From Capra hircus (Eukaryota > Chordata > Mammalia > Artiodactyla > Bovidae), in assembly GCF_001704415.2 (NCBI RefSeq), contig NC_030814.1, forward strand, positions 70,053,121 to 70,117,120: DNA of 64,000 nt, given 5' to 3'. The notes under the pieces are model-generated. The model was not told the DNA's origin, searched no databases, and worked only from the letters and a program-made list of their open reading frames with translations. Of the stretch, positions 35,662 through 47,429 are shown in pieces; position 1 is the first letter of the stretch; each line of letters opens with the position of its first letter. Both the position numbers and the translations under genes were made by a program.

Positions 35662-36160
35662 GAAAACTTAGCAAGGCCTGTTTGATCAAACTCTTCTCTG
35701 TTTCCCATTGTTCCTGCCAGGCATGGCAAACATTTGTTTACCAAACATTTGGTGATCCATCACCCTGTAAATTGATTTTTCTCCTTTGAAGTTCTGTCTC
35801 TTACCTCTGCTGCTGCTAAGTCGCTTCAGTCGTGTCCGACTCTGTGCTACCCCATAGACGGCAGCCCACCAGGCTCCTCTGTCCATGGGATTTTCCAGGC
35901 AAGAGTACTGGAGTGGGGTGCCATTGCCTTCTCCCTTAACCTCTTCTACTAATCCCAAATGGCATATAAGCATCAGTTGCCTGAATGCCTGTGTGCTTCA
36001 TATTATGGAGGCCCCATACATACAAAATTAAATTTTATTTTTGCTCCTAATAAGCTATCTCATGTCATTTCAATTCAGAGGCCAGCCATAAACATCTATA
36101 AGGGTAGAGGAAAGTTATTTTCTCCCCTACAACAGGCTCAATCCTGACCTTGTAACCGGG
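35662..36160 (-). repeat. Interspersed element, third copy of the unit in the 45.4/60.4 kb duplicon
   Basis: Read on the minus strand it matches 45342-45700: an AGGGGAGAAAATAAC block, AATGACATGAGATAGC, TAAATTTAATTTTGTATG, GCACACAGGCATTCAGGCAAC and CATTTGGGATTAG. I judge it an old LTR-type element but do not know its name. A truncated SINE interrupts it. Confidence 0.6.
35808..35935 (-). mobile_element. 5'-truncated SINE with CTG tail
   Basis: Antisense ART2A/BovA2-type 3' half starting with a short (CTG) run, then TAAGTCGCTTCAGTCG. TTACCTCT lies to the left and TTAACCTCT to the right, a probable target duplication. Confidence 0.88.
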
Positions 36161-36179
36161 AAGGGTCAATTTTGACTCT

Positions 36180-36640
36180 TCCATGCTAGATTTGTTTCTT
36201 TGACTTTAATGTTTGCTTTTTGCTGCTTTTGTTATTATGATCATACATAATGTCCTATCTCAGAGAACCCTGACCCCTCTGCCAGATCCTTAAACTAAAG
36301 TGCCTTCGTTTATTTCCCAGAGAGATAATCTGACCCTGCTCACTTGTGAATGACTGTAAAAAAGAAAAAAATCAACACATCCCCCTGCTTGAGGCTTGCC
36401 ATTCTAGGAGATATTTGGAAGAATTAAATAGTCTTTTCACTTGGTTTCCTTACCTCTCCCCCATGTCTGATCCATAAAAGAACCTGGTATCCAGACCCAG
36501 ACAAGAGGGTTATTTTGAGACATTAGATTGCCATCTTCTGTATCAGCTGGCTTTCAGAATAAAATCATATTCCTTACCTCAACACCTCATCTCTCTGATT
36601 CATTGCCCTCTCCTGTGGCAAGCATGGCAAGCTTGGATTG
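36180..36640 (+). mobile_element. Probable LTR remnant, plus strand
   Basis: A CATAAAAGAACC TATA-like box near 36473 is followed about 80 bp downstream by AATAAAATC and a pyrimidine-rich end, the spacing expected of an LTR. The boundaries are not defined. Confidence 0.45.
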
Positions 36641-37528
36641 GACTTGGAAACAAATTGATCACTGGTATTTTTCTCCTTCCTGGTTGCCCTGGAGCACTGG
36701 AATCACTGATGACTGTGACATCCTTGCTTATTGATAAGGCAGGAAATACTCCATATCTCATTTTCCAGTATCACCTATGTGCTGGAGGTACTGAGATCTC
36801 CCCTGACCGCAGGTATAAATATCTCATTTTTTATACAGCATTTCCCACTTGTAAGTCTAGGATAATCTTTACTAACTGAACAGAGTCAAACCTAACTCAA
36901 GCCCCCATTTCTGTCCTCCCAGTCTTCCCTCTTCCAAGTAATGTCAACACTACCCCTCATTTGCACATGGGGCAATCCACATAATTTCGTTTCCCTCGTA
37001 CTTTTCACCCACAGTCTTGTGACCTGACCAACTCTATCCAGGGTCTAGTTACTCCTCCCATTTCCACCACTCTTGCCCTAGCCCTGCGTGGTTCTCAGCT
37101 CCCTCACTGTCCTAACCATCTGAAAAGGATCACCAGATCTGCACCAAACCATAGCTCTCTACCAGCCAAGCCTACCCCTCAGGCCTCCAAACGAAAAGCC
37201 AGCATCTCACCACTGCAAATACAAAGAGTTTGTAAAGTAATATGTTTGCTTTGGGAAAATAGTATGGTTTAATTGTACAAAATTGCACGTTCATAAACCT
37301 TGGGCCCCTGCATTTTCACTCCTAAGATGGCACCTATAGGTCACTATGAAAAAATGTACAAGGGACATATAAAGTGTTCCTAACAGCAGTCTTTATAACT
37401 GTGAGGAAGAAGATAGCCATTGACAATAAAGGGCTAAAGAGAGCTTTGCAGAACTGAAAAGAATACATAGATAAATAAGTATTAGTAGTATAATGTTGAG
37501 TTTAAATTAAGAACCAGTCTGAAAAAAA
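36641..37528. other. Intergenic with an old L1 piece
   Basis: No gene. At about 37270-37470 the sequence is the reverse complement of the old L1 segments at 39550-39750 and 52480-52650, so it is a plus-strand old L1 fragment. Confidence 0.5.
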
Positions 37529-37640
37529 GATGAAAGTTAGTTGCTCAGTCATATCTGACCCTTTGCCATCCCTATAGTCTGCCAGGCTCCTCTGTCCATG
37601 GAATTCTCCAGGCAAGAGTACTGTAGTAGGTTGCCAATTA
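37529..37640 (-). mobile_element. 5'-truncated Bov-tA SINE
   Basis: Antisense 3' half of Bov-tA (GTTGCTCAGTC through GGTTGCCAATT), without the tRNA head. Confidence 0.85.
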
Positions 37641-37689
37641 AAAAGATCTCAGTTCTTTCTATATTGATTCTGTGCATATTCTCTTATAT

Positions 37690-38930
37690 GTATTCAATCA
37701 TGAATCTTTCCCATCTTCCATAATTGGGGGACATAAGAGAAATACTCTATCTGTCATATAGAGACAACCAGTGCTATGATGGAAGAAAGACTGAGAAATC
37801 ATTGAAGGAGGAGATGGAGACAAGAGAGACTGGCATTCCAGGCAGGAAGAAATGCAAGGCAAACACATAGACTCACAAATGACCATGACAGCTGCCTGTG
37901 GATGCAGATGAACACACAAAGACACCCACTGAAAACCCTTCATAGTAAAATAAGAAAACCAAGTTCATGCCTTCCCCTTCTCTGGTCTGAACTGTCCAAA
38001 GGCTGGGACCTAATGCCCTGAATGCACATTTCACAGTCCATAGTCGGAACTTCCGCTCCTAAATGCCCTGTGATCACATGAACCTTCCTCAGGACAAGGG
38101 GCCACACACACCTGTCATGGTCACTAATGGGCACCTGCCAAGAGGAATTATTCACTGGACACTAACACAACTGCTGCCTCTGTAGGAGGTCTGGCCCCAT
38201 CAGAGGTCTGTGAGCCTCTACAAAATTGCCTTCTCCCTGCACAGAGTAGGGAAAGAAAGTAGAATCTGGACAGAATCCACAAGAGATATACAAAATTTTC
38301 CTATTGCACTTTAGAGCCACACTTTGAAAAACTTTACTAAGTTTGAGTTTCTGCTTTCAGGCTAATCTATTAGATGCCTGAAATGGTTTGGAATTGGATT
38401 CAAAAGAATTCGCAAGGTCCAGGAAAGCAGTCAAATTCAATCGTTTTTTGGTTGTGTCACTTCCTCTCACATTTCCCCACCTTCTGGCAAACCCTCAACC
38501 CATGTGATGCATGCACGGTCATCCCTTCACCATCAAACACTAAGCAGGCTGGAGTATTGACCAAGAGGCTGAGTGCGAGGCCTCCATTTGAGACCAGACT
38601 AGGCCTCAGGAACCTATTCTGACCTCAAATGGCAAGCAAAGCAGGAAACAGGAGAAAAAGGGAAGGAGTACAGGCATAAAATGCCTTGCCTGGAGCTCTC
38701 GGCCTGGGGTGTGGGCCAGAAGCTTTCAGCCTGGGTTCATTAAGAAAACCCTCTGCAACTTGTTTAACTATACAAGGAGTTTCTCAAGTAGAAAATAAGT
38801 GTTGTCTTTCCAATACCCTGCAAAGGGTTCACTAAGCTTTTCCGTGGCAATGGGCACTGTTCTGTAGTGACTGACATGACTACACCTCTAATATCTTGGT
38901 CTCCTTAGGACACGACATATTCAGGATGAG
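37690..38930 (-). repeat. Diverged inverted duplicon, copy A
   Basis: The reverse complement of this block lines up in order with 48460-49560: a GCCTAGTCTGGTCT block, CACTCAGCCTC, an AGGTCTGTGAGCCTCT block and CTGGCATTCC blocks. Its right end (38640-38930) also matches 62490-62760 in reverse. The copies are clearly diverged. Whether this is a segmental duplication or an unnamed old repeat cannot be settled here. No gene is seen. Confidence 0.6.
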
Positions 38931-39259
38931 GCAGGTATATCTGGACATCCATGTGGTCTCTGAAACGCACAGAGGCAAAGCACACACCTCCTGGTTTGCA
39001 GGAGAAAGGAAAGGATCAGGAAATTATCTGTCTCCTGGTCCCAGTAAGGTAAGTAAAGTCTAACTGGTCTAATAAGCAATCTCCAGATTCTTATAGAATT
39101 GAAATCTCACCTGCCCAGGCTCAGTCCCTCCTCCAACTGAGACAGCAGCATCAGGGATAGGAAAAGAGTCCCATTACTCCCCCTTTCTGTCTCCCACTGA
39201 CCATAAAATGAAGGTGGGAGCTGGCTGCAGGGAAGACTTAGTCATGAGGAACTGTTGCA

Positions 39260-39470
39260 GTTCTGCTGATGGCCTCTGCTGTGGTGCATGTCTCTCATGC
39301 AGGAGACCTGGGTTTGACCCTGGGAACAGGAAGATCTTTTGGAGAAGGAAATGGCAACCCACTTTGGTATTCTTGCCTGGGAAATCCCATGAACAGAGGA
39401 GCCTGGTTGGCTATAGTCCATGGGGTGGCAAAGACTCAGGGACTCTTTGTTGTTTAGCAACTAAACAACA
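39260..39470 (+). mobile_element. Bov-tA SINE, plus strand
   Basis: tRNA-like head (ATGCAGGAGACCTGGGTTTGACC), the GGAGAAGGAAATGGCAACCC body, and a tail ending near TTTAGCAACTAAACAAC. Confidence 0.88.
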
Positions 39471-39539
39471 CCAAACACTGGTTCTAAATCTAGAAACTCA
39501 ACAGTATGTTACTAATACTTATTTATCTATGTTTAAGCT

Positions 39540-40800
39540 ATGACTCTGTCCTTTCAGTGCTGCAGAGCTCTATTTATTTTTCCATTTTCTGTCAATGGCT
39601 ATCCTCTTTTCCCACAATTATGAAGTCCACTGTTAGGAACACACTGCTACACATTCCCTGTACATTTGAGCATAGTGACTCTTAGGTGCCATCTTAGGAG
39701 TGGAAATGCTGTGTTCCAAGGTGTATAAATGTACAACTTTTATAAAATTAAGTCTTTTTTTTTTTTCAAAGTGATTGTAACCTTTTAAATTTTATTATTT
39801 TTTAATTGATCAAAGTGATTATTCTGATTTATATTCTCAGCAACTATTTTTCAGAGATCCTACTGATCCACATTCTCACTAATACTCTATATTATCCAAC
39901 TTCTACTTTTCCAGTTGAATTGATGTAGAGTATCATCTCATTTTGCACAGATTTACATTTTTCTAATTACTAAGAAGGCTGCTAAGCTATCTGTGTGTTT
40001 ATTGGCCAGACATGTTTTGTTTTGTTTTTGTTCTTTTTTCAGAGAATGGTCTGTTAATGTCTTTTGCCCACTTCTACAACAGATTGTTTCTCATGCTCTT
40101 AGTGGTTTCTGAAATTTAAAATATACCTTTTTTCTGTTGATCCTTAGTTGATATCATGTATACAAATATCTTCTCCAGGTTTTTGGAGATTCTTTAATTT
40201 TTACTGTCCTTAAACATTTCTTTTCATGAACAGAATTTTTTCTTATTAACGTAGTCAAAGGCACCTCATTTGTCACTCTTTACTATATAGCTGTCACTTG
40301 GGTGTCTGGTACCTGGGTCTCTGGTTTAAGAAAAATGGTATCTATACCCTAAGATCAACTATATTTTCTTCTAGGATTTTCCACTTGAAATTTAGGCCTT
40401 TCCATCTTCCAGAGTTGATTATCAAAAGTGATGTAAAGGTGGGGCAGTACCTTTTTCCACATGGATAACCAGTTTGTCAAACTCCATTTGTTAGACAGTG
40501 CTTTTTTACCTACTAAAGTGCCATGCACTTCTTCCATTCCTGAGAATTCCATACATGCCTGAGTCTGATACAAGGCTCAGTACTGTGTTTTATAGGTCTG
40601 TTAGTTCATTCTTGTGCTGTTCCCAAGTGTAGCATTAATATATACTTTGTTTAATTTTACAGTGTATAAAATATACATGAATATATGCCAGAAATGGTAT
40701 GGCAAACTTTTTCTTAAAAAATTTTGGTATTTTCCCCTTAATCTTCCACATGAAGTTAAGAACTCCAAGACTGCCAGAGTGATCCACATCCAGGTTTGAC
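39540..40800 (-). mobile_element. Old L1 ORF2 remnant, minus strand
   Basis: Antisense old L1: GTCAATGGCTATC, TAGGAGTGGAAATGCTG, TCTCATTTTGCACAG, then the region corresponding to ORF2 further upstream. It is the same L1 region as 52474-53540, at perhaps 75-80% similarity by eye. No frames survive. Confidence 0.7.
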
Positions 40801-40933
40801 CACGTGGCAGTCAGGTATAGGGCTCCTAATGACAAAAAAAATAAGGACATGAGGGAGAATGGGTACGTGTATATGTATGGTTGAGGCCCTTTGCTGTGTA
40901 CCTGAAACTACCGCAACATTGTTAATTGGGTAT

Positions 40934-43900
40934 CAGTTCAGTTCAGTTCAGTCACTCAGCCGTGTCCAATTCTTTGTGACCCCATGAATCACAGCACTCC
41001 AGGCCTCCCTGTCCATCACCAACTCCCAGAGTTTACTCAAACTCATGTCCATTGACTCGGTGATGCCATCCAGCCATCTCACCCTCTGTTGTCCCTTTCT
41101 CCTCCTGCCACCAGTTCCTCCCAGCATCAGGGTCTTTTTCAATGAGTCAACTCTTCTCATGAGGTGGCCAAAGTACTGGAGTTTCAGCTTTAGAATCAGT
41201 CCATCCAATGAACACCCAGGACTGATGTCTTTTAGGATGGACTGGTTGGATCTCCTTGCAGTCCAAGGGACTCTCAAGAGTCGTCTCCAACACCACAGTT
41301 CAAAAGCATCAATTCTTTGGCGCTCAGCTTTCTTCACAGTCCGACTCTCCCATCCATAAATGACAACTGGAAAAACCATAGCCTTGACTAGATGGACCTT
41401 TGTTGGCAAAGTAACGTCTCTGCTTTTGAATATGTTATCTAGGTTGGTCATAACTTTTCTTCCAAGGAGTAAGTGTCTTTTAATTTCATGGCTGCAATCA
41501 CCATCTGCAGTGATTTTGGAGCCCCAAAAAATAAAGTCTGACACTGTTTCCACTCTTTCCCCATCTATTTCCCATGAAGTGATGGGACCAGATGCCATGA
41601 TCTTAGTTTTCTGAATGTTGAGCTTTAAGCCAACTTTTTCACTCTCCTCTTTCACTTTCATCAAGAGGCTTTTTAGTTCCTCTTCACTTTCTGCCATAAG
41701 GGTGGTGTCATCTGCATATATGAGGTTATTGATATTTCTCCCGGCAATCTTGATTCCAGCTTGTGCTTCTTCCAGCCCAGCGTTTCTCATGATGTACTCT
41801 GCATGGAAGTTAGATAAGCATGGTGACAATATACAGCCTTGATGTACTCCTTTTCCTATTTGGAACCAGTCTTTTGTTCCATGTCCAGTTCTAACTGTTG
41901 CTTCCTGACCTGCATATAGGTTTCTCAAGAGGCACGTCAGGTGGTCTGGTATTCCCATCTCTTGAAGAATTTTCCATAGTTTATTGAGATACACACAATC
42001 AAAGGCTTTGGCATAGTCAATAAAGCAGAAATAGATGTTTTGCTGGAACTCTCTTGCTTTTTCCACGATCCAGTGGATGTTGGCAATCTGATCTCTGGTT
42101 CCTCTGCCTTTTCTAAAACCAGCTTGAACATCAGGAAGTTCACGGTTCATGTATTGCTGAAGCCTGGCTTGGAGAATTTTGAGCATTACTTTACTAGCAT
42201 GTGAGATGTGTGCAATTGTGCGATAGTTTGAGCATTCTTTGGCATTGCCTTTCTTTGGTATTGGAATGAAAACTAACCTTTTCCAGTCCTGTGGCCACTG
42301 CTGAGTTTTCCAAATTTGCTGGCATATTGAGTGCAGCACTTATACAGCATCATCTTTCAGGATTTGAAATAGCTCAACTGGAATTCCATCACCTCCACTA
42401 GCTTTGTTTGCAGTGATGCTTCCTAAGGCCCACTTGACTTCGCATTCCAGGATGTCTGGCTCTAGGTGAGTGATCACACCATCATGATTATCTGGGTTGT
42501 GAAGATCATTTTTGTACAGTTTCTTGCCACTGTGCAAAAACAAGGTGTATTCTTGCCAACTCTTCTTAATATTTTCTGCTTCTGTTAGGTCCAGAACATT
42601 TCTGTTCTTTATCGAGCCCATCTTTGCATGAAATGTTCCCTTGGTATCTCTAATTTTCTTGAAGAGATCTCTAGTCTTTTCCATTCTGTTGTTTTCCTCT
42701 ATTTCTTTGCATTGATCGCTGAGGAGGGCTTTCTTATCTCCTTGCTATTCTTTGGAACTCTGCATTCAAATTCTTATATCTTTCCTTTTCTCCTTTGCTT
42801 TTTGCTTCTCTTCTTTCCACAGCTATTTGTAAGGCCTCCTCAGACAGCCATTTTGCTTTTTTGCATTTCTTTTCCATGGGGATGGTCTTGATCCCTGTCT
42901 CCTGTACAATGTCACAAACCTCATTCCATAGTTCATCAGTCACTCTGTCTATCAGATCTAGTCCCTTAAATCTATTTCTCACTTCCACTGTATAGTCATA
43001 AGGAATTTGATTTAGGTCATACCTGAATGGTCTAGTGGTTTTCCCTACTTTCTTCAATTTAAGTCTGAATTTGGCAAAAGGAGTTCATGATCTGAGCCAC
43101 AGTCAGCTCCTGGTCTGGTTTTTGCTGACTGTATATAGCTTCTCCATCTTTGGCTGCAAAGAATATAATCAATCTGATTTTGGTGTTGACCATCTGGTGA
43201 TGTCCATGTGTAGAGTCTTGTTGTGTTGTTGGAAGAGGGTGTTTTCTATGACCAGTGAGTTCTCTTGGCAAAACTCTATTAGCCTTTGCCCTGCTTCATT
43301 CCTTATTCCAAGGCCAAATTTGCCTGTTACTCCAGGTGTTTCTTGACTTTCTACATTTGCATTATAGTCCCCTATAATGAAAAGGACATCTTTTTTGGGT
43401 GTTAGTTCTAAAAGGTCTTGTAGGTCTTCATAGAACCATTCAACTTCAGCTTCTTCAGCGTTACTGCTTGGGGCATAGGCTTGGATTACCATAATATTGA
43501 ATGGTTTGCCTTGGAAAAGAACAGATATCATTCTGTCGTTTTTGAGATTGCATCCAAGAACTGCATTTCAGACTCCTTTGTTGACCATGATGGCTACTCC
43601 ATTTCTTCTAAGGGATTCCTGCCCACAGTAGTAGGCATATTGGTTACCTGAGTTAAATTTGCCCATCCAGTCCATTTTAGTTCGCTGATGCCTAGAATGT
43701 CGACGTTCATTCTTGCCATCTCCTGTTTGACCACTTCCACTTTGCCTTGATTCGTGGACCTAACATTCCAGGTTCCTATGCAATATTGCTCTTTACAGCA
43801 TCAGACCTTGCTTCTATCACCAGTCACATCCACAACTGGGTACTGTTTTTGCTTTGGTTCTATCCCTTCATTCTTTCTGGAGTTATTTCTCCACTGCATA

Positions 43901-44145
43901 TTGGGCACTTACTGGCCTGGGGATTTCCTCTTTCAGATTCCTGTCATTTTGCCTTTTCATACTATTCATGGGGTTCTCAAGGCAAGAATACTGAAGTGAT
44001 TTGCCATCCCCTTCTGCAGTGGACCACATTCTGTCAGACCTCTCCACCATGACCTGTCTGTCTTGGGTGGCCCCACACGGCATGGCTTAGTTTCATTGAG
44101 TTAGACATGGCTGTGGTCCATGCGATCAGATTGGCTAGGTTTCTG
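40934..44145 (-). mobile_element. Nearly full-length BovB LINE, minus strand
   Basis: About 3.2 kb, which is the usual full length of BovB. The 3' end is at 40934 with the AGTTC repeats. The 5' end is near 44145, after a region not present in the other copies here. It contains the whole endonuclease and reverse transcriptase coding region. Confidence 0.93.
40948..43531 (-). pseudogene. BovB ORF2 (endonuclease/reverse transcriptase), few lesions
   Basis: The longest open part (42339 down to 40948, 463 codons) covers the reverse transcriptase, with KAFDCV, GVHQGCILSPCL, the catalytic LIYADDTTLM, and the C-terminal WCWRRLLRVPWT region. It starts with GTG just after a TAA (42340-42342). The plus-strand copy at 17938 has GAA there, so this is a single-base nonsense change and the frame continues upstream to 42684. 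A 2-bp GA deletion near 42737, compared with 17558, shifts the frame into the piece at 42734-43057. Further upstream is the endonuclease (VLFIIGDYNANVES) in other frames. Confidence 0.9.
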
Positions 44146-45384
44146 TGATTATGAATATAAAATTTAAAATTAAGAAAAGAAACCATAAAGACAGAGAAAG
44201 GTTAGAGAAATGTTTCTCCCTCACTCACTGGAAGCTTTGAAAAGTTGCTCACAGCCTTCCTCCTTCCCTGTCCCTTGTGCTCCCCTGGGTGTCTTCATTA
44301 GGTGACCTCCCAGGGGTCCTTAGAAACCTGCCTTACCTCGCCCCTAGTACCTCTGTGCCCTCTCCTTACTCACCGAGCTTTCTAAAGTTACACTCTTGTA
44401 TTTTTCTTTTCTGGGAAATATTTCTGCTGTAGAGAAAGATGTGAACATGATTGCCATGGTTTCATTTTCATTTCCTAGAAACGTGGGTTATCAACTATCA
44501 TTCCCCCCCCACCCCCTCACCCCCACACACTGCCCTCACCACCCCCCTCCCACCCCCCACCCCACCCCCCGCAAGGAAGGTCTCAAGCCACAGGCTATTA
44601 TATTCTCTACTGCCTCCCATCCTGGGCGTCATTTCCCAGGCAGGCTAGAGGTTTACCTGTCCTTGCTCTCTACTCTGTCTGCATTTGCCTAGACAAGAAC
44701 AGTTCTCTGGAGTGTTCCTGTGCTGGGGGTTGCAGGGAGCAATTCACCAGACTGCATTTTCTGCTCGTTTAGTGGAAACTTTCAGATCCTCCTTTTTGAC
44801 GGGTAAGTGGGCAGATTCTTTGTACTTGAAGTGATGGGATGCTGGCCTTTTCCTTGGAGGCCTGAAGGGCAGAGCTGGCTGGTGGAGAGCTGAGAGTTGG
44901 TGCAGAAGACCTGGTCGTCCTTCTCAGGTGGTCAAGAGAGTGAGTGACAAGCTGAGAACTGCCCGAGGCTAGGGCAACGATGATAGAAACAAGCAGAGTA
45001 ACTGGATTCCAGATAGACTTGGGGAGGTCACAGGATTGTAGATGTGTAGATAAGAGAGAAAGATAATTATGTGGATGACCCCATGTGCAAACAAAGGGTG
45101 GCACTGACATTACCTGGAAGGGAGAAGACTATAGACAGAAAAGGATGGGGACTTGAGTTAGGTTTGGCCTTCTTCAGTTCTTAAAGATCATCCTAGACAC
45201 ACAAGTGGGAGATGTTGTGTAAACAGTGGGATATATGTGAGTGAGCTTAGGGAAGACTTCAGCACCTTCAGCACAGTGGTGGTGCTGGACAACATGGGAC
45301 AGGGTGAGAAAACCTAAATGGTGAATGTATGTGGAACAGCATCAGGACTGAGCCTGTTTTAGGGGAGGCAATAATTTTTTTCTA
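44146..45384. other. Intergenic, partly an old duplicon
   Basis: No gene. The stretch at 44600-44850 shows ordered similarity to 53690-53960 (GCCTCCCAT, AACAGTTCT, GTGTTCCTGTGC, TACTTGAAGT). The frames of about 100 codons here lack recognisable motifs. Confidence 0.45.
44500..44572 (-). repeat. C-rich tract
   Basis: Almost only C with scattered A and T on the plus strand, including several runs of five or more C. The minus strand is correspondingly G-rich and could form G-quadruplexes. Confidence 0.85.
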
Positions 45385-45960
45385 CACTTGTGAGTGCGTT
45401 GGGCTCGTCTCACAACTAAAATGACATGAGACAGATTAATATGAGGAAAAAATAAATTTAATTTTCTATATTCGGGGACTCCATAATATATAGCACACAG
45501 ACATTCAGGCAATTGATGCTTATATGCCATTTGGATTTCAGGAGAAAGGTAGGAGCCTAGGACTTCAAAGGGGAAAATCAATTTTAGAAAGATGGAAAAA
45601 CAAATGTTTGGTAAATGTTGGCCATGCCAGGCAGAAAGCAATGGGAAACAGAGAATACTTTGATCAAATAGGCTTTGCTAAGTTTTCCCAAGTATACTCT
45701 ACCTAGCACATACTCTGTAGGTATCTCTGGTGATAGCTCTTCTTCCTAGCTGCTGCTGCTGCTGCTAAGTCACTTCAGTCGAATCCGACTCTGTGTGACC
45801 CCATAGACGGCAGAATAGGCCCTTTATCTAAATTCTTTAAGGCAGTTAAGGGGAAGGTAAAAGCTCTTCTTGAGTCTTTGGTTTCTTAACATTAGTTATT
45901 CTAGATAACCCTAATGCCAAGGAGACACAAATAGGGCAGCATATTTTGTTCCATTACAAC
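45385..45960 (+). repeat. Old repeat unit 1 inside the duplicon
   Basis: First of two diverged tandem units. Landmarks are AAAATGACATGAGACAGA, CAGGCAAT, GTTTGGTAAA, TCTCTGGTGATAGCTC and GCAGTTAAGGGGAAGG, in that order. The same order recurs in 46090-46620. Confidence 0.65.
45750..45813 (-). mobile_element. 64-bp SINE 3' fragment present only in copy 1
   Basis: A (CTG)n-tailed, severely 5'-truncated ART2A-type SINE. The intact empty site is in copy 2, where CCTAG joins AATAGG near 60785. No more than about 2 bp of target duplication is visible. Confidence 0.9.
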
Positions 45961-46089
45961 CTAGACACACCCAATCTCAGATCCCAGCTTGTGGTGGGGA
46001 GGTGCAAACAAAACAAGTTTGGTCAGCCACAGTTTTTAAACTGCCTTAGTTTAAAAAAAATGATTTGGGGGCAAAAAAGTTTTTCCTAC

Positions 46090-46620
46090 CCTTCCAGGTT
46101 CTTGTAGCTGGTCTAAGAATTAAATTGACATGAGATAGATCAATTGGGTGGGGGGAGAATGCAAATACAATTACTATACATAGGTAAGGGGGGTGGCTCT
46201 AGAAGAATATGAGACTCAGAGGCAATCAGGCAATCAGAATGTATTCATTCTGAGCAAAGTTGGTGGGTTTAGGGGTCTAGTACATCAAAGGTGAGGAAGA
46301 CAATGCACATAGCAATGGGAAGAGCAAAAGTTTGGTAAACAAGTACTTGTCTTGCCATATAGAGAAGTGGGACACAGAGCAGAATGGGAGCAAATAGGCC
46401 TTGGTCAATTTCCCAGCCTACTATGCCCAGCTCATATTGGTTTTACTTACCTCTGGTGATAGCTCCTTTCTTGGAGGAAGCCCCCTATCTAACTGCTTTT
46501 AAGCAGTTAAGGGGGAGGGAAAAAAGAAAGTTTTCTGAGCGCTCTGTTTCTGAAAAATAAACAACCTAAAATAATCCTCATACCAGAGAAACATTTTGAG
46601 GTGGTTTAATTTTGCTCCCC
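46090..46620 (+). repeat. Old repeat unit 2 inside the duplicon
   Basis: Second diverged unit, with the same ordered landmarks as 45385-45960 (GACATGAGATAGATCAA, AGGCAATCAGGCAATCAG, GTTTGGTAAACAAG, CTCTGGTGATAGCTCC, GCAGTTAAGGGGGAGG). Confidence 0.65.
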
Positions 46621-47429
46621 TACACTGGTCATTCATCTTATTTTTCTTTCACTTTGAAACAGAATGTCTTCTCATTGCTCAAAGTTCCTTCCTTTGTATC
46701 CCTTAAAAGTCACATGTTTTTAAAACATTTAAATGCCCTGCTTCCAGGCTAAGATCCCTGCTGCTGGTGTCATCCTCTCAGTCAGCTCCTATTCCTATAA
46801 TGGGGTCAGCAGGAGAAAGAAAGAGAGGAAAAGAGGCAGCTTTTCCTCTTTCCAGGAAAGAAGCTGCCTCTTTTCCTCTCCCTGAAGCAATTGCCTCAGT
46901 TGGAGGAGGGACTGAACCAGGGCAGGTGAGATTTCAACTCTATAACCATCTGAACATTGTTTATAGACTGTTTGGAATTTTGTCTACCTGATTGGGACCA
47001 GGAGACAGGATATTTTCTGAGCCATTCCTTGCCTCTGCAAACCAGGAGCAGTGTACTTTGCCTCTGAATTTCAGAGACCATATTGATGTGTGTCCCATTG
47101 TCTCCCTCGTCTGTCAGGAGGTTAGCCCACTGTGCTCACAACACCCACATTACCTCTCTTGTTCCTTTTTTATTCTTTTAATGAGAAAACAACTGAAATC
47201 CTCCACTCCTATTCCCCATCCTCAGCCTTCCCCAGACATTCAAAATCATCCCTTTGCTGGTGACTCCCTCCCCTGCTGCCGGACCATAGCTGAAATGCAC
47301 AGCTGCAAATCCCAGACAAGAAATGGTAGTCCCGTGGTTGCTGAATTTGTGGTCTGAATCAGAAGATTTAATTCTAAATAAAAGATACTTCTATGTCATT
47401 TGGAAGCAGGTGTCCAGAGTAACTTTCTT

